From contig CAZSVM010000020.1 in assembly GCA_964610315.1 (NCBI GenBank), positions 1 through 46,738 of the forward strand: 46,738 nucleotides of DNA, read 5' to 3'. Of the stretch, positions 34,592-43,156 are shown piece after piece; position 1 is the first letter of the stretch, and each line of letters begins with the position of its first letter. Source of the stretch: JAQVEM01 sp964610315. Lineage in GTDB: Bacteria; Actinomycetota; Humimicrobiia; Humimicrobiales; Humimicrobiaceae. The notes beneath the pieces are model-generated. The model was not told the origin of the DNA. It searched no databases and was given only the letters and a program-made list of their open reading frames with translations. The translations under genes and the position numbers were made by a program.

Positions 34592-35374
34592 ATGAAAATT
34601 GCTATATCAGGTAAGGGTGGGGTAGGCAAAACAACTCTGGCAGCCTGCCTTGCCAGGTATTATGCCCGTAAAAACTACAAAGTGATTGCAGTTGATGCCG
34701 ATCCTGATGCAAATCTGGCTTCGGCTCTGGGAATTGATTATAAAACAGCTTTAAAAATTACACCACTCATAGAAATGAAGGAATTAATCGAGGAAAGAAC
34801 CGGAGCCAAACCGGGAGGATATGGAGCGTTCTTTAAATTAAATCCCAAGGTGGATGATATTCCCGAGAAGTTCGGAATAGATGTCGACGGAGTAAGGCTT
34901 CTGGTTGCCGGCACCATAAAAGCAGGAGGCAGCGGATGTTACTGCCCTGAAAATGTTCTTTTAAAAAGTCTTTTCAGGCATCTTGTAATCAGGAGTGAGG
35001 AAATCGTAATCCTGGATATGGAAGCAGGGATAGAACACCTGGGCAGAGGAACCTGTGAAAGTATGGATGCACTGGTTATTGTAGTGGAACCGGGACTGAG
35101 GAGTGTCCAGACTGCCTGGGCAGTTAGAAAGATGTCTCAGGATCTGGGAATTAAGACCCTATTTATAGTGGTAAATAAATTAAGAAGTGATGAAGAGGAA
35201 AAACTGATAAAAGACAACCTGGGTGATTTTATAATTCTGGGGAAGCTTCCTTACAGTGAAAGAGTAAGAGAATCGGATCTGAAATTTTCTTCTCCCTGCG
35301 ATGCGGACCAGGAATTCAAGAAATCGATTGAAGAAATTGCGGCCGGATTGGATAAAAATATAGGCAGGAAATAG
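34592..35374 (+). CDS. cooC: CooC-type nickel-insertion ATPase for CO dehydrogenase
   Basis: A 260-residue MinD/ParA-class ATPase. It has a deviant Walker A GKGGVGKTT (7-15), a VDADPDANLA switch, the metal-binding CxC motif Cys116-Tyr-Cys118 in GGSGCYCPEN and the LDMEAGIEHLGRGT Walker B region. CooC/AcsF proteins dimerise through the CxC and deliver nickel to CO dehydrogenase or acetyl-CoA synthase. TAAGGAG precedes the ATG. No CODH/ACS structural gene is in the window. The NfnAB genes follow, which suits a Wood-Ljungdahl-type anaerobe. Confidence 0.92.
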   Translation: MKIAISGKGGVGKTTLAACLARYYARKNYKVIAVDADPDANLASALGIDYKTALKITPLIEMKELIEERTGAKPGGYGAFFKLNPKVDDIPEKFGIDVDGVRLLVAGTIKAGGSGCYCPENVLLKSLFRHLVIRSEEIVILDMEAGIEHLGRGTCESMDALVIVVEPGLRSVQTAWAVRKMSQDLGIKTLFIVVNKLRSDEEEKLIKDNLGDFIILGKLPYSERVRESDLKFSSPCDADQEFKKSIEEIAAGLDKNIGRK

Positions 35375-35399
35375 GGGCGAAATAAGGGCAGGAATAAAG
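35361..35399 (+). repeat. Short degenerate tandem repeats spanning the cooC stop codon
   Basis: Three units of 12-14 bp: GGCAGGAAATAG, GGGCGAAATAAG and GGGCAGGAATAAAG. The first contains the cooC TAG stop. The pattern is similar in style to the repeat across the E1 alpha stop codon at 7984-8046. Confidence 0.45.
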
Positions 35400-35470
35400 A
35401 GTAATAATAAAGATTTTTAGCTACATTAACCGGCGTATTTAAATTTTTTTGTAAAAAAGTCTTGTGCCTA

Positions 35471-35493
35471 TTTTATTTTTAATTAAAATAAAA
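35471..35493. promoter_or_regulatory. AT-only inverted repeat before nfnA
   Basis: A perfect 9-bp inverted repeat TTTTATTTT-TAATT-AAAATAAAA lies 34 bp before the nfnA start codon. It contains no G or C, so it is more likely an operator or a chance feature than a strong terminator. Confidence 0.3.
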
Positions 35494-35527
35494 AACATTT
35501 GTAGGTGTTATTAACGGCGGTAGGAAT

Positions 35528-36394
35528 TTGTATAAAATCGTAAAGAAAGAGAAATTAGCAGAAAATATAGACCGGCTCTATCTTAATGCTCCCCTGATAG
35601 CAGATAAGGCGAAAGCCGGTCAATTTGTGATTATAAGGATTAACGAGGAAGGAGAAAGAATTCCCTTAACTATTGCCGGTTATGACAGGGCCAGGGGAAT
35701 AATCATGCTGGTTTCCATGAGAGTAGGGAAAACCACCTCGCTTCTGTCCCGGTTAAAGGAAGGGGACGTCATACTGGATGTGGTGGGACCCCTTGGAAAT
35801 GCTTCCGAAATCGAAAACTTTGGAAAAGTAATCTGTGTAGGTGGCGGGGTAGGAACCGCTCCCATTCTACCCATCGCCAGGGAAATGAAAAAAGCGGGTA
35901 ATTACCTGATCTCTATTATCGGTGCTAAAAATAGGGATTTTATTATTTTAAGAAAAGAAATGGCGGGTATATCGGATGAACTGTATATATGTACCGATGA
36001 CGGTTCCGAAGGATATCACGGATTTGTATCCGGATTTCTAAAGGATTATCTGGAGAAAAATTTAGCCGGCAGTACCAATAAAAAAACGGATATCGAAAGG
36101 GTTATTGCCATTGGTCCGGCTCTTATGATGTATGCCGTATCCGAAGTAACCAGGCCTTTTGGTATAAAAACCATAGTTTCCCTTAACTCCATAATGGTTG
36201 ACGGAACCGGAATGTGTGGGGCATGCAGAGTGGAAGTAGGAGGAAAAACCAGGTTTGTATGTGTGAATGGTCCCGAATTCGATGGGCATCAGGTTAATTT
36301 TGACCTGCTGCTGTCCAGGCAAAAAATTTATTGTGATCATGAAAAGGAATGTATGGACAGTTATGAACACCAGTGCCGGCTGGAGGAAAAGTAA
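35528..36394 (+). CDS. nfnA: NfnA/SudB-like ferredoxin-NADP reductase subunit
   Basis: A 288-residue flavoprotein with an FAD-binding barrel (PLTIAGYD), an NAD-binding Rossmann region (VICVGGGVGTAPILPIAREM) and a C-terminal [2Fe-2S] site. The site has Asp and three Cys in VDGTGMCGACRVEVGGKTRFVC. This is the small subunit of the electron-bifurcating NADH-dependent ferredoxin:NADP oxidoreductase. The start is TTG at 35528 with TAGGAA upstream. The large subunit follows after 72 bp. A sulfide dehydrogenase activity, as described for Pyrococcus, is an alternative reading of the same complex. Confidence 0.9.
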   Translation: MYKIVKKEKLAENIDRLYLNAPLIADKAKAGQFVIIRINEEGERIPLTIAGYDRARGIIMLVSMRVGKTTSLLSRLKEGDVILDVVGPLGNASEIENFGKVICVGGGVGTAPILPIAREMKKAGNYLISIIGAKNRDFIILRKEMAGISDELYICTDDGSEGYHGFVSGFLKDYLEKNLAGSTNKKTDIERVIAIGPALMMYAVSEVTRPFGIKTIVSLNSIMVDGTGMCGACRVEVGGKTRFVCVNGPEFDGHQVNFDLLLSRQKIYCDHEKECMDSYEHQCRLEEK

Positions 36395-36466
36395 CAGTAC
36401 GGCATCAATACTATTTATTGCCGGTGTATAATTCCCGGTAAAGTAATATTTAAAAAATAGGAAAAT

Positions 36467-37909
36467 ATGGCCGAAAAAACTAATAGAAAAAAGCCGAAAA
36501 AGGAAAAAATTCCCCGGGTAGCAATGCCCGAACAGGATCCCGCAAAGAGGAGTAAGAATTTCAATGAAGTTACACTGGGATATTCCGAGGAAGATGCGGT
36601 TAGAGAGGCGTCCAGGTGTATCCAGTGTAAAAATCCCGGGTGTATAAAAGGCTGTCCGGTAGAAATAGATATAAAAGGTTTTATTAAATTGATTCATGAA
36701 AAAAAGTTCGATGAAGCCCTGGAAAAAATAAGAGAGAAAAATGGCCTTCCGGCAATATGCGGCAGGGTATGTCCCCAGGAGGACCAGTGCGAGAAAGAAT
36801 GCATATTGGGAATCAAAGGAGAACCGGTAGCCATCGGGAGGCTGGAGCGCTATGTGGCGGACCGGGAAATGAAGCACATAGCGGAAGGAATCAAGAAATG
36901 TGCCTGGTTGGAAGTTACCAGGGAATGCACCAGGGAAAAAGTAGCCGTAATTGGCTCCGGTCCTGCCGGTCTTACCTGCGCGGCCGAGCTGGCAAAAATG
37001 GGCTATCAGGTAACCATATTCGAGGCGCTGCATAAACCGGGAGGAGTTCTGGTCTATGGTATTCCCGAATTCAGGCTTCCCAAGGAAATAGTAAGAAAAG
37101 AGATCGATTATGTAAAAAGCCTGGGAGTAAAAGTGGAAGTAAATATGGTAATAGGAAAAACATTAACCCTGGATGATCTGTTTTCCAGAGAATTCAGGGC
37201 AGTCTTCATATCTACCGGGGCTGGTCTTCCTTATTTTATGGGCATTCCCGGAGAGAATCTAAACGGGGTTTATTCGGCAAACGAATATCTTACCAGATCC
37301 AATCTAATGAAAGCCTACAAGTTCCCGGAATGTGATACCCCTATTGTCAGGGGACTCCGGGTAGCGGTAGTGGGCGGAGGAAACGTGGCCATGGACTCAG
37401 CCAGGACAGCCATGAGACTAGGAGCGGAAAAAGTATATCTGATATACAGGAGAAGCGAAAAGGAAATGCCGGCAAGAGATGAAGAAATAGAGCATGGCAA
37501 AGAAGAAGGCATCGAATTCAAACTGCTTACCAATCCGGTTGAAATCCTGGGTAAAGACGGTTGGGTGGATAAAATAAGATGCATTAAAATGGAACTGGGA
37601 GAGCCCGATCAGTCGGGTAGGAGAAGACCCATACCGATTGAGGGCTCGGAATTCGATATAGAAGTCGATGTAGTAATTATGGCCATAGGGCAGGGACCCA
37701 ACCCGCTTCTTACTTCTACCATTCCCCACCTGGAACTTACCAAATGGGGCAATATAAAGGCTGACTCGGTAACCGGAAAAACCAACGTGAAAGGTGTTTT
37801 TGCGGGTGGGGATATAGTTACCGGCGCGGCAACGGTTATACTGGCAATGGGTGCCGGGAAGAATGCAGCCAGAGCCATAGATGAATATATCTCTACCGGT
37901 AAGTGGTAA
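36467..37909 (+). CDS. nfnB: NfnB/GltA-like large subunit (NADPH-dependent oxidoreductase)
   Basis: A 480-residue protein. The N-terminal two [4Fe-4S] region has Cys51/54/59/63 (CIQCKNPGCIKGCP) and Cys98/102/108/112. The FAD motif AVIGSGPAGLTCAAEL (about 160-175) follows, then a second nucleotide motif VAVVGGGNVAMDSARTA and the C-terminal GVFAGGDIVTGAATVILAMGAGKNAA. This matches the glutamate synthase small-subunit family used in NfnB and SudA. With NfnA it would couple NADH, NADPH and ferredoxin pools. No glutamate synthase large subunit is nearby. Confidence 0.92.
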   Translation: MAEKTNRKKPKKEKIPRVAMPEQDPAKRSKNFNEVTLGYSEEDAVREASRCIQCKNPGCIKGCPVEIDIKGFIKLIHEKKFDEALEKIREKNGLPAICGRVCPQEDQCEKECILGIKGEPVAIGRLERYVADREMKHIAEGIKKCAWLEVTRECTREKVAVIGSGPAGLTCAAELAKMGYQVTIFEALHKPGGVLVYGIPEFRLPKEIVRKEIDYVKSLGVKVEVNMVIGKTLTLDDLFSREFRAVFISTGAGLPYFMGIPGENLNGVYSANEYLTRSNLMKAYKFPECDTPIVRGLRVAVVGGGNVAMDSARTAMRLGAEKVYLIYRRSEKEMPARDEEIEHGKEEGIEFKLLTNPVEILGKDGWVDKIRCIKMELGEPDQSGRRRPIPIEGSEFDIEVDVVIMAIGQGPNPLLTSTIPHLELTKWGNIKADSVTGKTNVKGVFAGGDIVTGAATVILAMGAGKNAARAIDEYISTGKW

Positions 37910-38178
37910 CCGGTACCGGAGAAAATATCGGTAAAGACATAGCGGAAGATACCGGGAAACCAGATTCAAATTCAAAAATTTTTCTATTCATACCTCATTT
38001 AAGGTGGCTATTCTACGAATATATATTATGAATTTAATTTAACCGGAAAATAGATGCGGAGTTTATATTTTTTCTTCAGGTAATAATTATGGTTAATAAG
38101 TATTACAGAATAAGTTATAATTTTAATATCAAAATAAATTTTAATATTAAATTCTATTTTGGAGTAATGGAGGTATAA

Positions 38179-39126
38179 ATGAAAATCAAAAGCCTGTCAT
38201 CTAAATTATTTCTAATTTTTCTTGCTGCTGTCCTGGTAACCGGAATAATTTCTGCAGGGTGTTTCAGATCTGCTGCAACGGCAACAAGTGACGAGGCCGA
38301 GGCTCCCAGGGAAATGCCGGCAATGGAAGAAGTTCCGGCACAGGGAGAAATGACGGCTGCAGAGGGATCTGCAACTCTTGAGGAAAAAGCTGCAGATACC
38401 GATAACACAACTCAATACGGCGAGACTGTTATTGCCGGCGACAGGAAGGTTATTAAAACCGCTTATATCGAGCTGGAGATCGAGAAGGGGAAATTCGACG
38501 AGACCCTGTTTGCACTGACCAGCCTTGCAGATCAGAGCGGCGGTTTTGTTTCCAACAGCCAGAGTTATTCCGATTCCGAGGGTAACCTGACCAGCGGTTA
38601 TGTTACCATAAGGGTTCCTTCCAATAACTATAATTCCGCCCTGGATAGAATTAAGCAAATGGGAACCATTAAAAGTATTTCAAGCTCCGGGCAGGATATA
38701 ACCCAGGAATATACCGACCTTGAGAGCAGGCTAAGGAATTACCAGGCCCAGGAAGATGTTCTTCTGGAATTGATGAAGAAGTCAACAAAGGTTAGCGACA
38801 GCATAGAGGTCCAGAGAGAGCTGAGTAACGTTCAGGAACAAATCGAAATAATCAAGGGAAGAATGAACTACCTGGATGATATGGTATCTTACTCCACCAT
38901 CGATGTTGCCTTCCATGAACCGGAACCTATTACAACCGGTGACGGTTGGGGTTTCGTGGAAGCATTGAAAAGAGGCTTAAGAGGGCTAGTAACCGTATTT
39001 AATGCGCTGGTAGTGGCTCTGATTGCAACTGCCCCGGTGTGGATTTTAATAGGAATAATACTGATTATAGTATGGCAGGCTATAAGGGCAAGGAAAAGAA
39101 GAAGAGCCAGAAGGGAGCAAAAATAA
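38179..39126 (+). CDS. DUF4349-family lipoprotein
   Basis: A 315-residue envelope protein. It has a signal peptide with lipobox ISAGC, an Ala/Glu-rich linker (about 35-80) and a DUF4349 core (KVIKTAYIELEIEKGKFDETLFALTSLADQSGGFVSN ... VTIRVPSNNYNSALDRIKQMG). A coiled coil follows (about 185-240, YTDLESRLRNYQAQEDVLLELM and VQRELSNVQEQIEIIKGRM). A C-terminal transmembrane helix (about 275-305) is followed by a very basic tail (RARKRRRARREQK). It may bridge membrane and wall. The function is unknown. A YtxH gene follows directly. Confidence 0.85.
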   Translation: MKIKSLSSKLFLIFLAAVLVTGIISAGCFRSAATATSDEAEAPREMPAMEEVPAQGEMTAAEGSATLEEKAADTDNTTQYGETVIAGDRKVIKTAYIELEIEKGKFDETLFALTSLADQSGGFVSNSQSYSDSEGNLTSGYVTIRVPSNNYNSALDRIKQMGTIKSISSSGQDITQEYTDLESRLRNYQAQEDVLLELMKKSTKVSDSIEVQRELSNVQEQIEIIKGRMNYLDDMVSYSTIDVAFHEPEPITTGDGWGFVEALKRGLRGLVTVFNALVVALIATAPVWILIGIILIIVWQAIRARKRRRARREQK

Positions 39127-39127
39127 C

Positions 39128-39361
39128 ATGAATAATTCGAATATATTCGGCTACACACTGTTTGTTTTCGGATTGGGAATCGTAGCGGGACTTCTTATAG
39201 CACCCCGCAGCGGTGAGAAAACCCGGGAACTGATTAAAGAACAAATGCAGAAATGCTGCAGTAAGACATGCGGATTAATAATGGAAAAATCTGCGGAGAT
39301 CAAAAAACAGGCTGAAAAGTATGAGGAAATATTAAGAGATATGGAAGAAGCCGAATCATAA
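39128..39361 (+). CDS. YtxH-domain protein
   Basis: A 77-residue protein with an N-terminal membrane helix and the YtxH signature GLLIAPRSGEKTRELIKEQ. A helical, charged tail follows, with three Cys (CCSKTC) that are unusual for the family. Its ATG comes one base after the DUF4349 stop codon, so translation is probably coupled. YtxH proteins are general-stress-associated membrane proteins of unknown mechanism. Confidence 0.82.
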   Translation: MNNSNIFGYTLFVFGLGIVAGLLIAPRSGEKTRELIKEQMQKCCSKTCGLIMEKSAEIKKQAEKYEEILRDMEEAES

Positions 39362-39386
39362 TTTTATATAATTATAATTTATAATT

Positions 39387-39418
39387 GCATAAGCTCCATG
39401 GTAACATGGAGCTTATGC
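39387..39418. other. Perfect 14-bp hairpin downstream of the YtxH gene
   Basis: GCATAAGCTCCATG (39387-39400), loop GTAA, then CATGGAGCTTATGC (39405-39418). There is no T-run after it, so it is not a classical terminator by itself. It may act as an mRNA 3'-end stabiliser or together with the next hairpin. Confidence 0.7.
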
Positions 39419-39450
39419 TGGGTCATCTAGGAGTGCTTGCTTTATATAAT

Positions 39451-39480
39451 CAGCCATTTCAAATGGCTGTAATTTTTATT
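39451..39480 (+). terminator. Rho-independent terminator
   Basis: The stem CAGCCAT (39451-39457) pairs with ATGGCTG (39463-39469), loop TTCAA, followed by TAATTTTTATT. It ends the DUF4349/YtxH transcript. The remaining gap to 39748 shows only a TATAAT at 39690-39695 (possible -10 for the next gene, no good -35). Confidence 0.65.
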
Positions 39481-39748
39481 CAAACATGCCGCGATTATAC
39501 AATGAAGAATTTCAATATACACCACTCTTTTTATTGGTTTTTTACTATACATTGGTATAGGTAGGGAGTCTGAAGGTGTTATCTTTTTCTTTTCCTGATT
39601 TCCTGATTTGTTAAAAAACTATTTGCCGGCTGTCCGTATATAAACTTAGGATTTGTACAAATTCTGTATTAACACTCTGCCATTAAGCGTATAATAGTAT
39701 ATAAAAGGTTTAATACAAAAATTTCGGACATTAAAGAAAAGCGTCAGA

Positions 39749-40948
39749 ATGTTTGATAAAAATAGATTAATCTGGGTTTTTGTTTTTCTGGGATTATTGG
39801 CCATTATAGTACTGATAATTTTATTATTTGCTGTTCTCTTATCCAGAGTTACTGAAAATAAAGAAGTATTAAAATATTTTGATAAAAATTTCCTCACCAG
39901 AGCATTTAACTATAACAAGGCATCCCTGCTGCTTTATATAGGCCAGAGATTTATTGAATGGGCCTCAATAGGGGTAATAGTCTTAATCATCTGGAAATAT
40001 TTCACACCCGGTTCCAATATTTCGGTCCTGAAAGCAGCAGTATATTTTGCCGTTTTTTTCATACTTCTTTATATAATCCTTCTTCCACTGCAGTATTACC
40101 GGGGATTTGTTATTGAGCATTACTATGGTCTTTCCAGCCAGACTATTGGATCTTGGTTTTTAGACGTTGCCAAATCCAGGGCATTATCTTTTGTTATCTC
40201 TGTTTCCGCTCTTACAATAATATATTCACTGCTTATCCATAACCCTAAATACTGGTGGGTGATTACGGCGGCAGTATTTATATTGTTTTTTATATTAAGC
40301 CTTATAATTTCTCCGCTTGTTATTGATCCTCTTTTTTATAAGTTTGAACCATTGAAGGATAAGGAGCTTGAAACAGGAATTATCAATATGGTCGATAAAG
40401 CCGGACTGAAAGTCGGCCAGATTCTTGTGGCTGATGCGAGCAGAAGAACAAATACCGTGAATGCCTACTTTACCGGTTTCGGTGTTTCAAAAAGAATTGT
40501 AATTTATGACAATCTTTTGAATAAATATTCAAGAAAAGAAGTACTTTCCGTGATAGCCCATGAAATCAGCCACTGGAAATACAGACATATTTTTAAAAGC
40601 ATAATAATGGGTGCGGTCAGTATTGGGGTTCTCTTTTTTATAATGAAAATTATACTGGTAAAACTGCAGTTAAATTCCAATATCAGGGCAGCATTTATTA
40701 TTTTTATCTTTTTTACCCTTGTAAGTTTTATAAGCCTGCCGGTTCAAAATTCGATATCCAGGTTTTATGAGAGGCAGGCTGACAGTTATTCCGTGATATT
40801 AACCGGAGATCCGGAAACACAGGTTAGTTTATTTAAAAATCTTGCCGAGTCAAACCTTTCAGAAGTCAGCCCGGGTCCAGTTATAGAATTTATTCTGTAC
40901 AGCCATCCGTCTATTATGGAAAGGATAAATTATACCATAAAAAAATAA
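39749..40948 (+). CDS. Ste24-like M48 membrane zinc metalloprotease
   Basis: A 399-residue integral membrane protease with several hydrophobic helices. The M48 catalytic motif is HEISH (His271, Glu272, His275), with the third ligand Glu in FYERQADSYS. The preceding segment ADASRRTNTVNAYFTGFGVSKRIVIYD is the Ste24/CAAX prenyl protease 1 signature, distinguishing it from HtpX. In bacteria without protein prenylation such enzymes probably clear membrane proteins. It is followed by an NlpE-like lipoprotein. Confidence 0.92.
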   Translation: MFDKNRLIWVFVFLGLLAIIVLIILLFAVLLSRVTENKEVLKYFDKNFLTRAFNYNKASLLLYIGQRFIEWASIGVIVLIIWKYFTPGSNISVLKAAVYFAVFFILLYIILLPLQYYRGFVIEHYYGLSSQTIGSWFLDVAKSRALSFVISVSALTIIYSLLIHNPKYWWVITAAVFILFFILSLIISPLVIDPLFYKFEPLKDKELETGIINMVDKAGLKVGQILVADASRRTNTVNAYFTGFGVSKRIVIYDNLLNKYSRKEVLSVIAHEISHWKYRHIFKSIIMGAVSIGVLFFIMKIILVKLQLNSNIRAAFIIFIFFTLVSFISLPVQNSISRFYERQADSYSVILTGDPETQVSLFKNLAESNLSEVSPGPVIEFILYSHPSIMERINYTIKK

Positions 40949-40982
40949 TTACTTATAAAAGTATTGGAAAGGAAAAAATAGC

Positions 40983-41378
40983 ATGAATAATTACAGGATA
41001 AAAATATTTGTTTTGGTTTTGCTGGCGGTATTCTTATTCGGGATACTACTTGGCGGTTGCTCCAGAGTTAAAATCGAAGGCAATTTTGGAGGAATAATTC
41101 CGTGTGCCGACTGTGAAGGCATTCAGGCGGATCTGACACTTAATCCTGATTATACTTATACATTTTCATTTACTTATCTGGGCAGGGACGTGGAACCCTA
41201 CGTAACAACCGGCAACTGGGAAATCGATAAGGAAGGCAGGCTGGTGCTGCTGGCTGCCGACGGCAAAAGCGTTGAACAGTACTTCAAGATAGTATCCCAG
41301 AATGCGGTCGAGATGCTGGATGCCGATGGCAATGAAATTACGGGAACAAACCTGAATTTTACATTGACCAGGAAATAA
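40983..41378 (+). CDS. NlpE-like lipoprotein
   Basis: A 131-residue lipoprotein: signal peptide and lipobox LLGGC (Cys26), then the NlpE N-terminal domain signature GGIIPCADCEGIQADLTLNPDYTYTFSFTYLG. The CADC pair is conserved; YVTTGNWEIDKEGRLVLL follows. In E. coli NlpE senses copper and lipoprotein defects through Cpx. Single-domain versions like this one are widespread and uncharacterised. AAAGGA precedes the start. The gene is only 34 bp after the Ste24-like protease, suggesting joint envelope quality control (inference). Confidence 0.82.
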   Translation: MNNYRIKIFVLVLLAVFLFGILLGGCSRVKIEGNFGGIIPCADCEGIQADLTLNPDYTYTFSFTYLGRDVEPYVTTGNWEIDKEGRLVLLAADGKSVEQYFKIVSQNAVEMLDADGNEITGTNLNFTLTRK

Positions 41379-41536
41379 CCGATTTATCTGTTTTATTTAT
41401 TACAAATTTAAATATATCTTTTAAGTAATTTTAGCTTATAACCAGGCAGAGAGTTATAATTAATTACTCTCTTTTATTGGCAATATTTGCAGTTAAAGAT
41501 TCCAGCAAATAAAAAATAAAATGATAATATCCGGAT

Positions 41537-41950
41537 ATGAAATATCTTATCTTATTTTTAATTTTTAGTTTTTTTGGAGTCGGAGTCGAAGTATTTTTTT
41601 CTTCGATACACGATTATATCAGATACAGGGATATTTCTTTTAAAGGCAGGTCTTATTTATGGATGTTTCCTCTTTACGGCGTATGGGGAATAATAATCGG
41701 TCCTCTATATAATTCAATCAAGTTCATTCCTTTTGTAATCAGGGGTTTTATCTACCTGGCAGTTATATTTATTGGAGAATTTGTCTATGGCTATATACTA
41801 AAACTAACCATAAAAAAGTGTCCCTGGGAATATAAGGGAAGATGGACCTTGCTGGGAGTGGTAAATTTTTTATACTTACCTTTCTGGCTAGTTTTTGGCT
41901 ATATTTCAGAGCTGATTTATAGAGGTTTTATTTCAATAACTGTTTATTAA
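41537..41950 (+). CDS. Small polytopic membrane protein (PF06541/CmpB-like)
   Basis: A 137-residue hydrophobic protein with four predicted helices. The segment KGRSYLWMFPLYGVWGIIIGPLY and the ending CPWEYKGRWTLLGVVNFLYLPFWLVFGYISE resemble the PF06541 family, annotated as putative ABC transporter type IV. No ATPase partner is nearby, so a transport role is not supported. Ribosome-site support is weak, but the ATG is well placed. Confidence 0.65.
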   Translation: MKYLILFLIFSFFGVGVEVFFSSIHDYIRYRDISFKGRSYLWMFPLYGVWGIIIGPLYNSIKFIPFVIRGFIYLAVIFIGEFVYGYILKLTIKKCPWEYKGRWTLLGVVNFLYLPFWLVFGYISELIYRGFISITVY

Positions 41951-42147
41951 TAGTAAGTAACTACCTTTTTTAATATTAAAATTCTTCTTTTTTATAAAAT
42001 TTTAAGAATCCGCCTATGTTATTAAATATGTTTGTTTATGCTGGATTCATAAGAATATTTTTTAAATTTATATGAAAAGGGATATTTTGTTATTTTTACT
42101 TTATTTTAGCCTTAAATAAATCTTCGGAGTATTTTTAGTTTGTAAAT
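41951..42147. other. AT-rich spacer between core genes and accessory region
   Basis: No gene, promoter pair or strong hairpin is visible. The accessory region begins at the 44-bp repeat copy at 42148. Confidence 0.5.
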
Positions 42148-42191
42148 CGGCTCATAGACTAACTCCAATAATTTTTTATGCTATAAGCCGG
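42148..42191 (+). repeat. Left copy of a 44-bp imperfect direct repeat
   Basis: About 35 of 44 bases match the copy at 43513-43556, including CTAACTCCAAT and ATTTTTTAT in the same order. The left copy itself folds: CGGCTCATAG pairs with CTATAAGCCG with one mismatch. It lies 16 bp outside the left end of the IS3 remnant. Confidence 0.65.
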
Positions 42192-42289
42192 TAAGATAGA
42201 ACATACCTGACCTTACCCCAAACTTTGGTCCAGTTTTTAAGCTAGGGCCTAAGTTTTCATAGAACAATGCAATCAGTAAAATCTATCTT

Positions 42290-43033
42290 TTATTTCTGCT
42301 TCTTTCTCTTAAGAAGCCTTGAAATCTTAACAGAGGCAACGCCTCCTGCAACAATTAGTATAAAACCGATAATATAATAAACATAACTAAACCTGGTAAA
42401 CGGCGACTCCTGTATACCTAATGCTTCTACAGTAAATTCAGTTTTAGCACTTGCACAATCTGTTTCAAACGTAACTAAATAATCACCAGGTAAAAGATCT
42501 AAAGACCAAGTATTAACCCATGGATCACTATCTGTAACGCCGTTTTCAGTAAAAGTATAGGATTCCGGTCCGGTAACAGTAAGTGTATATGCTGCTTCAA
42601 CATTACAGCATGACACCACAGCTTCGATTTCAGCATGTTTACGAGCTGATTTGTCCACATTAATGTAAGCAGAAGGCTGGTAGGTATACTCGCATGGATA
42701 CCATATCTGAATCCAACCAGCTTGCTGATCCACTTCAGAAATAGTGACTTCATCAGTCCCGATTCCTACTACATTAAACGCATGATGCGCATATCCTCCG
42801 AAGTCTCCATCCGAGATGGTGCCGTATGCATCAACACCAACAGCAAGAGCACAGACTCTTACAATATCCTGCCCGCAGGGTGATTTTAAGGTCCAGTTGG
42901 CCTCTTCTAAAGGTACATCCTGATCTGTTTCGCATAACTCTGGCTCATAATCTGCATTTAATGCAGAAGGAGAAATAAACAGCATGAGAGCTATGACCAA
43001 TATATTAACTAATAATATTTTTTTAAAATTCAA
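42290..43033 (-). CDS. Exported, C-terminally membrane-anchored protein inside the IS remnant
   Basis: An exported protein of about 247 residues: signal peptide (NFKKILLVNILVIALMLFIS, probable cut after SALNA), an ectodomain with several Cys, a beta-rich C-terminal module (AYTLTVTGPESYTFTENGV ... LLPGDYLVTFETDCASAKTEFTV), then one membrane helix and a basic stop (KISRLLKRKKQK). I prefer the TTG at 43033, which has AAAGGAA 6 nt upstream and gives a normal signal peptide. The ATG at 43078 lies in the relic transposase sequence. No family is recognised; there is no LPxTG sorting signal. Confidence 0.65.
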   Translation of the reverse strand: MNFKKILLVNILVIALMLFISPSALNADYEPELCETDQDVPLEEANWTLKSPCGQDIVRVCALAVGVDAYGTISDGDFGGYAHHAFNVVGIGTDEVTISEVDQQAGWIQIWYPCEYTYQPSAYINVDKSARKHAEIEAVVSCCNVEAAYTLTVTGPESYTFTENGVTDSDPWVNTWSLDLLPGDYLVTFETDCASAKTEFTVEALGIQESPFTRFSYVYYIIGFILIVAGGVASVKISRLLKRKKQK

Positions 43034-43059
43034 TATTAATTCCTTTCTAAAGGTCCACA

Positions 43060-43156
43060 AATCTTTTAATAAATTCATCCCTCATCTTTTAAGTTAAATG
43101 ACTCTATGTAGCCTTCTCCCAGGGGCTTTCCGGTTCTATAAATACGGGATAAGTCC
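43060..43156 (-). pseudogene. Relic of the IS3 transposase C-terminal region
   Basis: The minus strand encodes RTGKPLGEGYIESFNLKDEG, then, after a one-base shift, KMRDEFIKRFVDL and a stop. This matches the IS3 OrfB pattern PGSPWENGYIESFNSKLRDEF, including the catalytic-Glu region. Frame changes and stops show it is dead. The normal last part of OrfB is missing, and the exported-protein gene begins here instead. Confidence 0.7.

Noticed and set aside
36062..37033. Long minus-strand open frame (323 codons) opposite nfnA/nfnB
   Set aside because: It is antisense to two well-recognised genes, is rich in Phe/Tyr/His as expected from a shadow frame, and shows no family motif.
42208..42235. Reading this as the end of a second, separate IS copy in direct orientation
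   Set aside because: It aligns better as an inverted partner of the terminus at 43475 (TGAC, CCCAAA and TGGTCCA blocks in order), although the alternative is not excluded.
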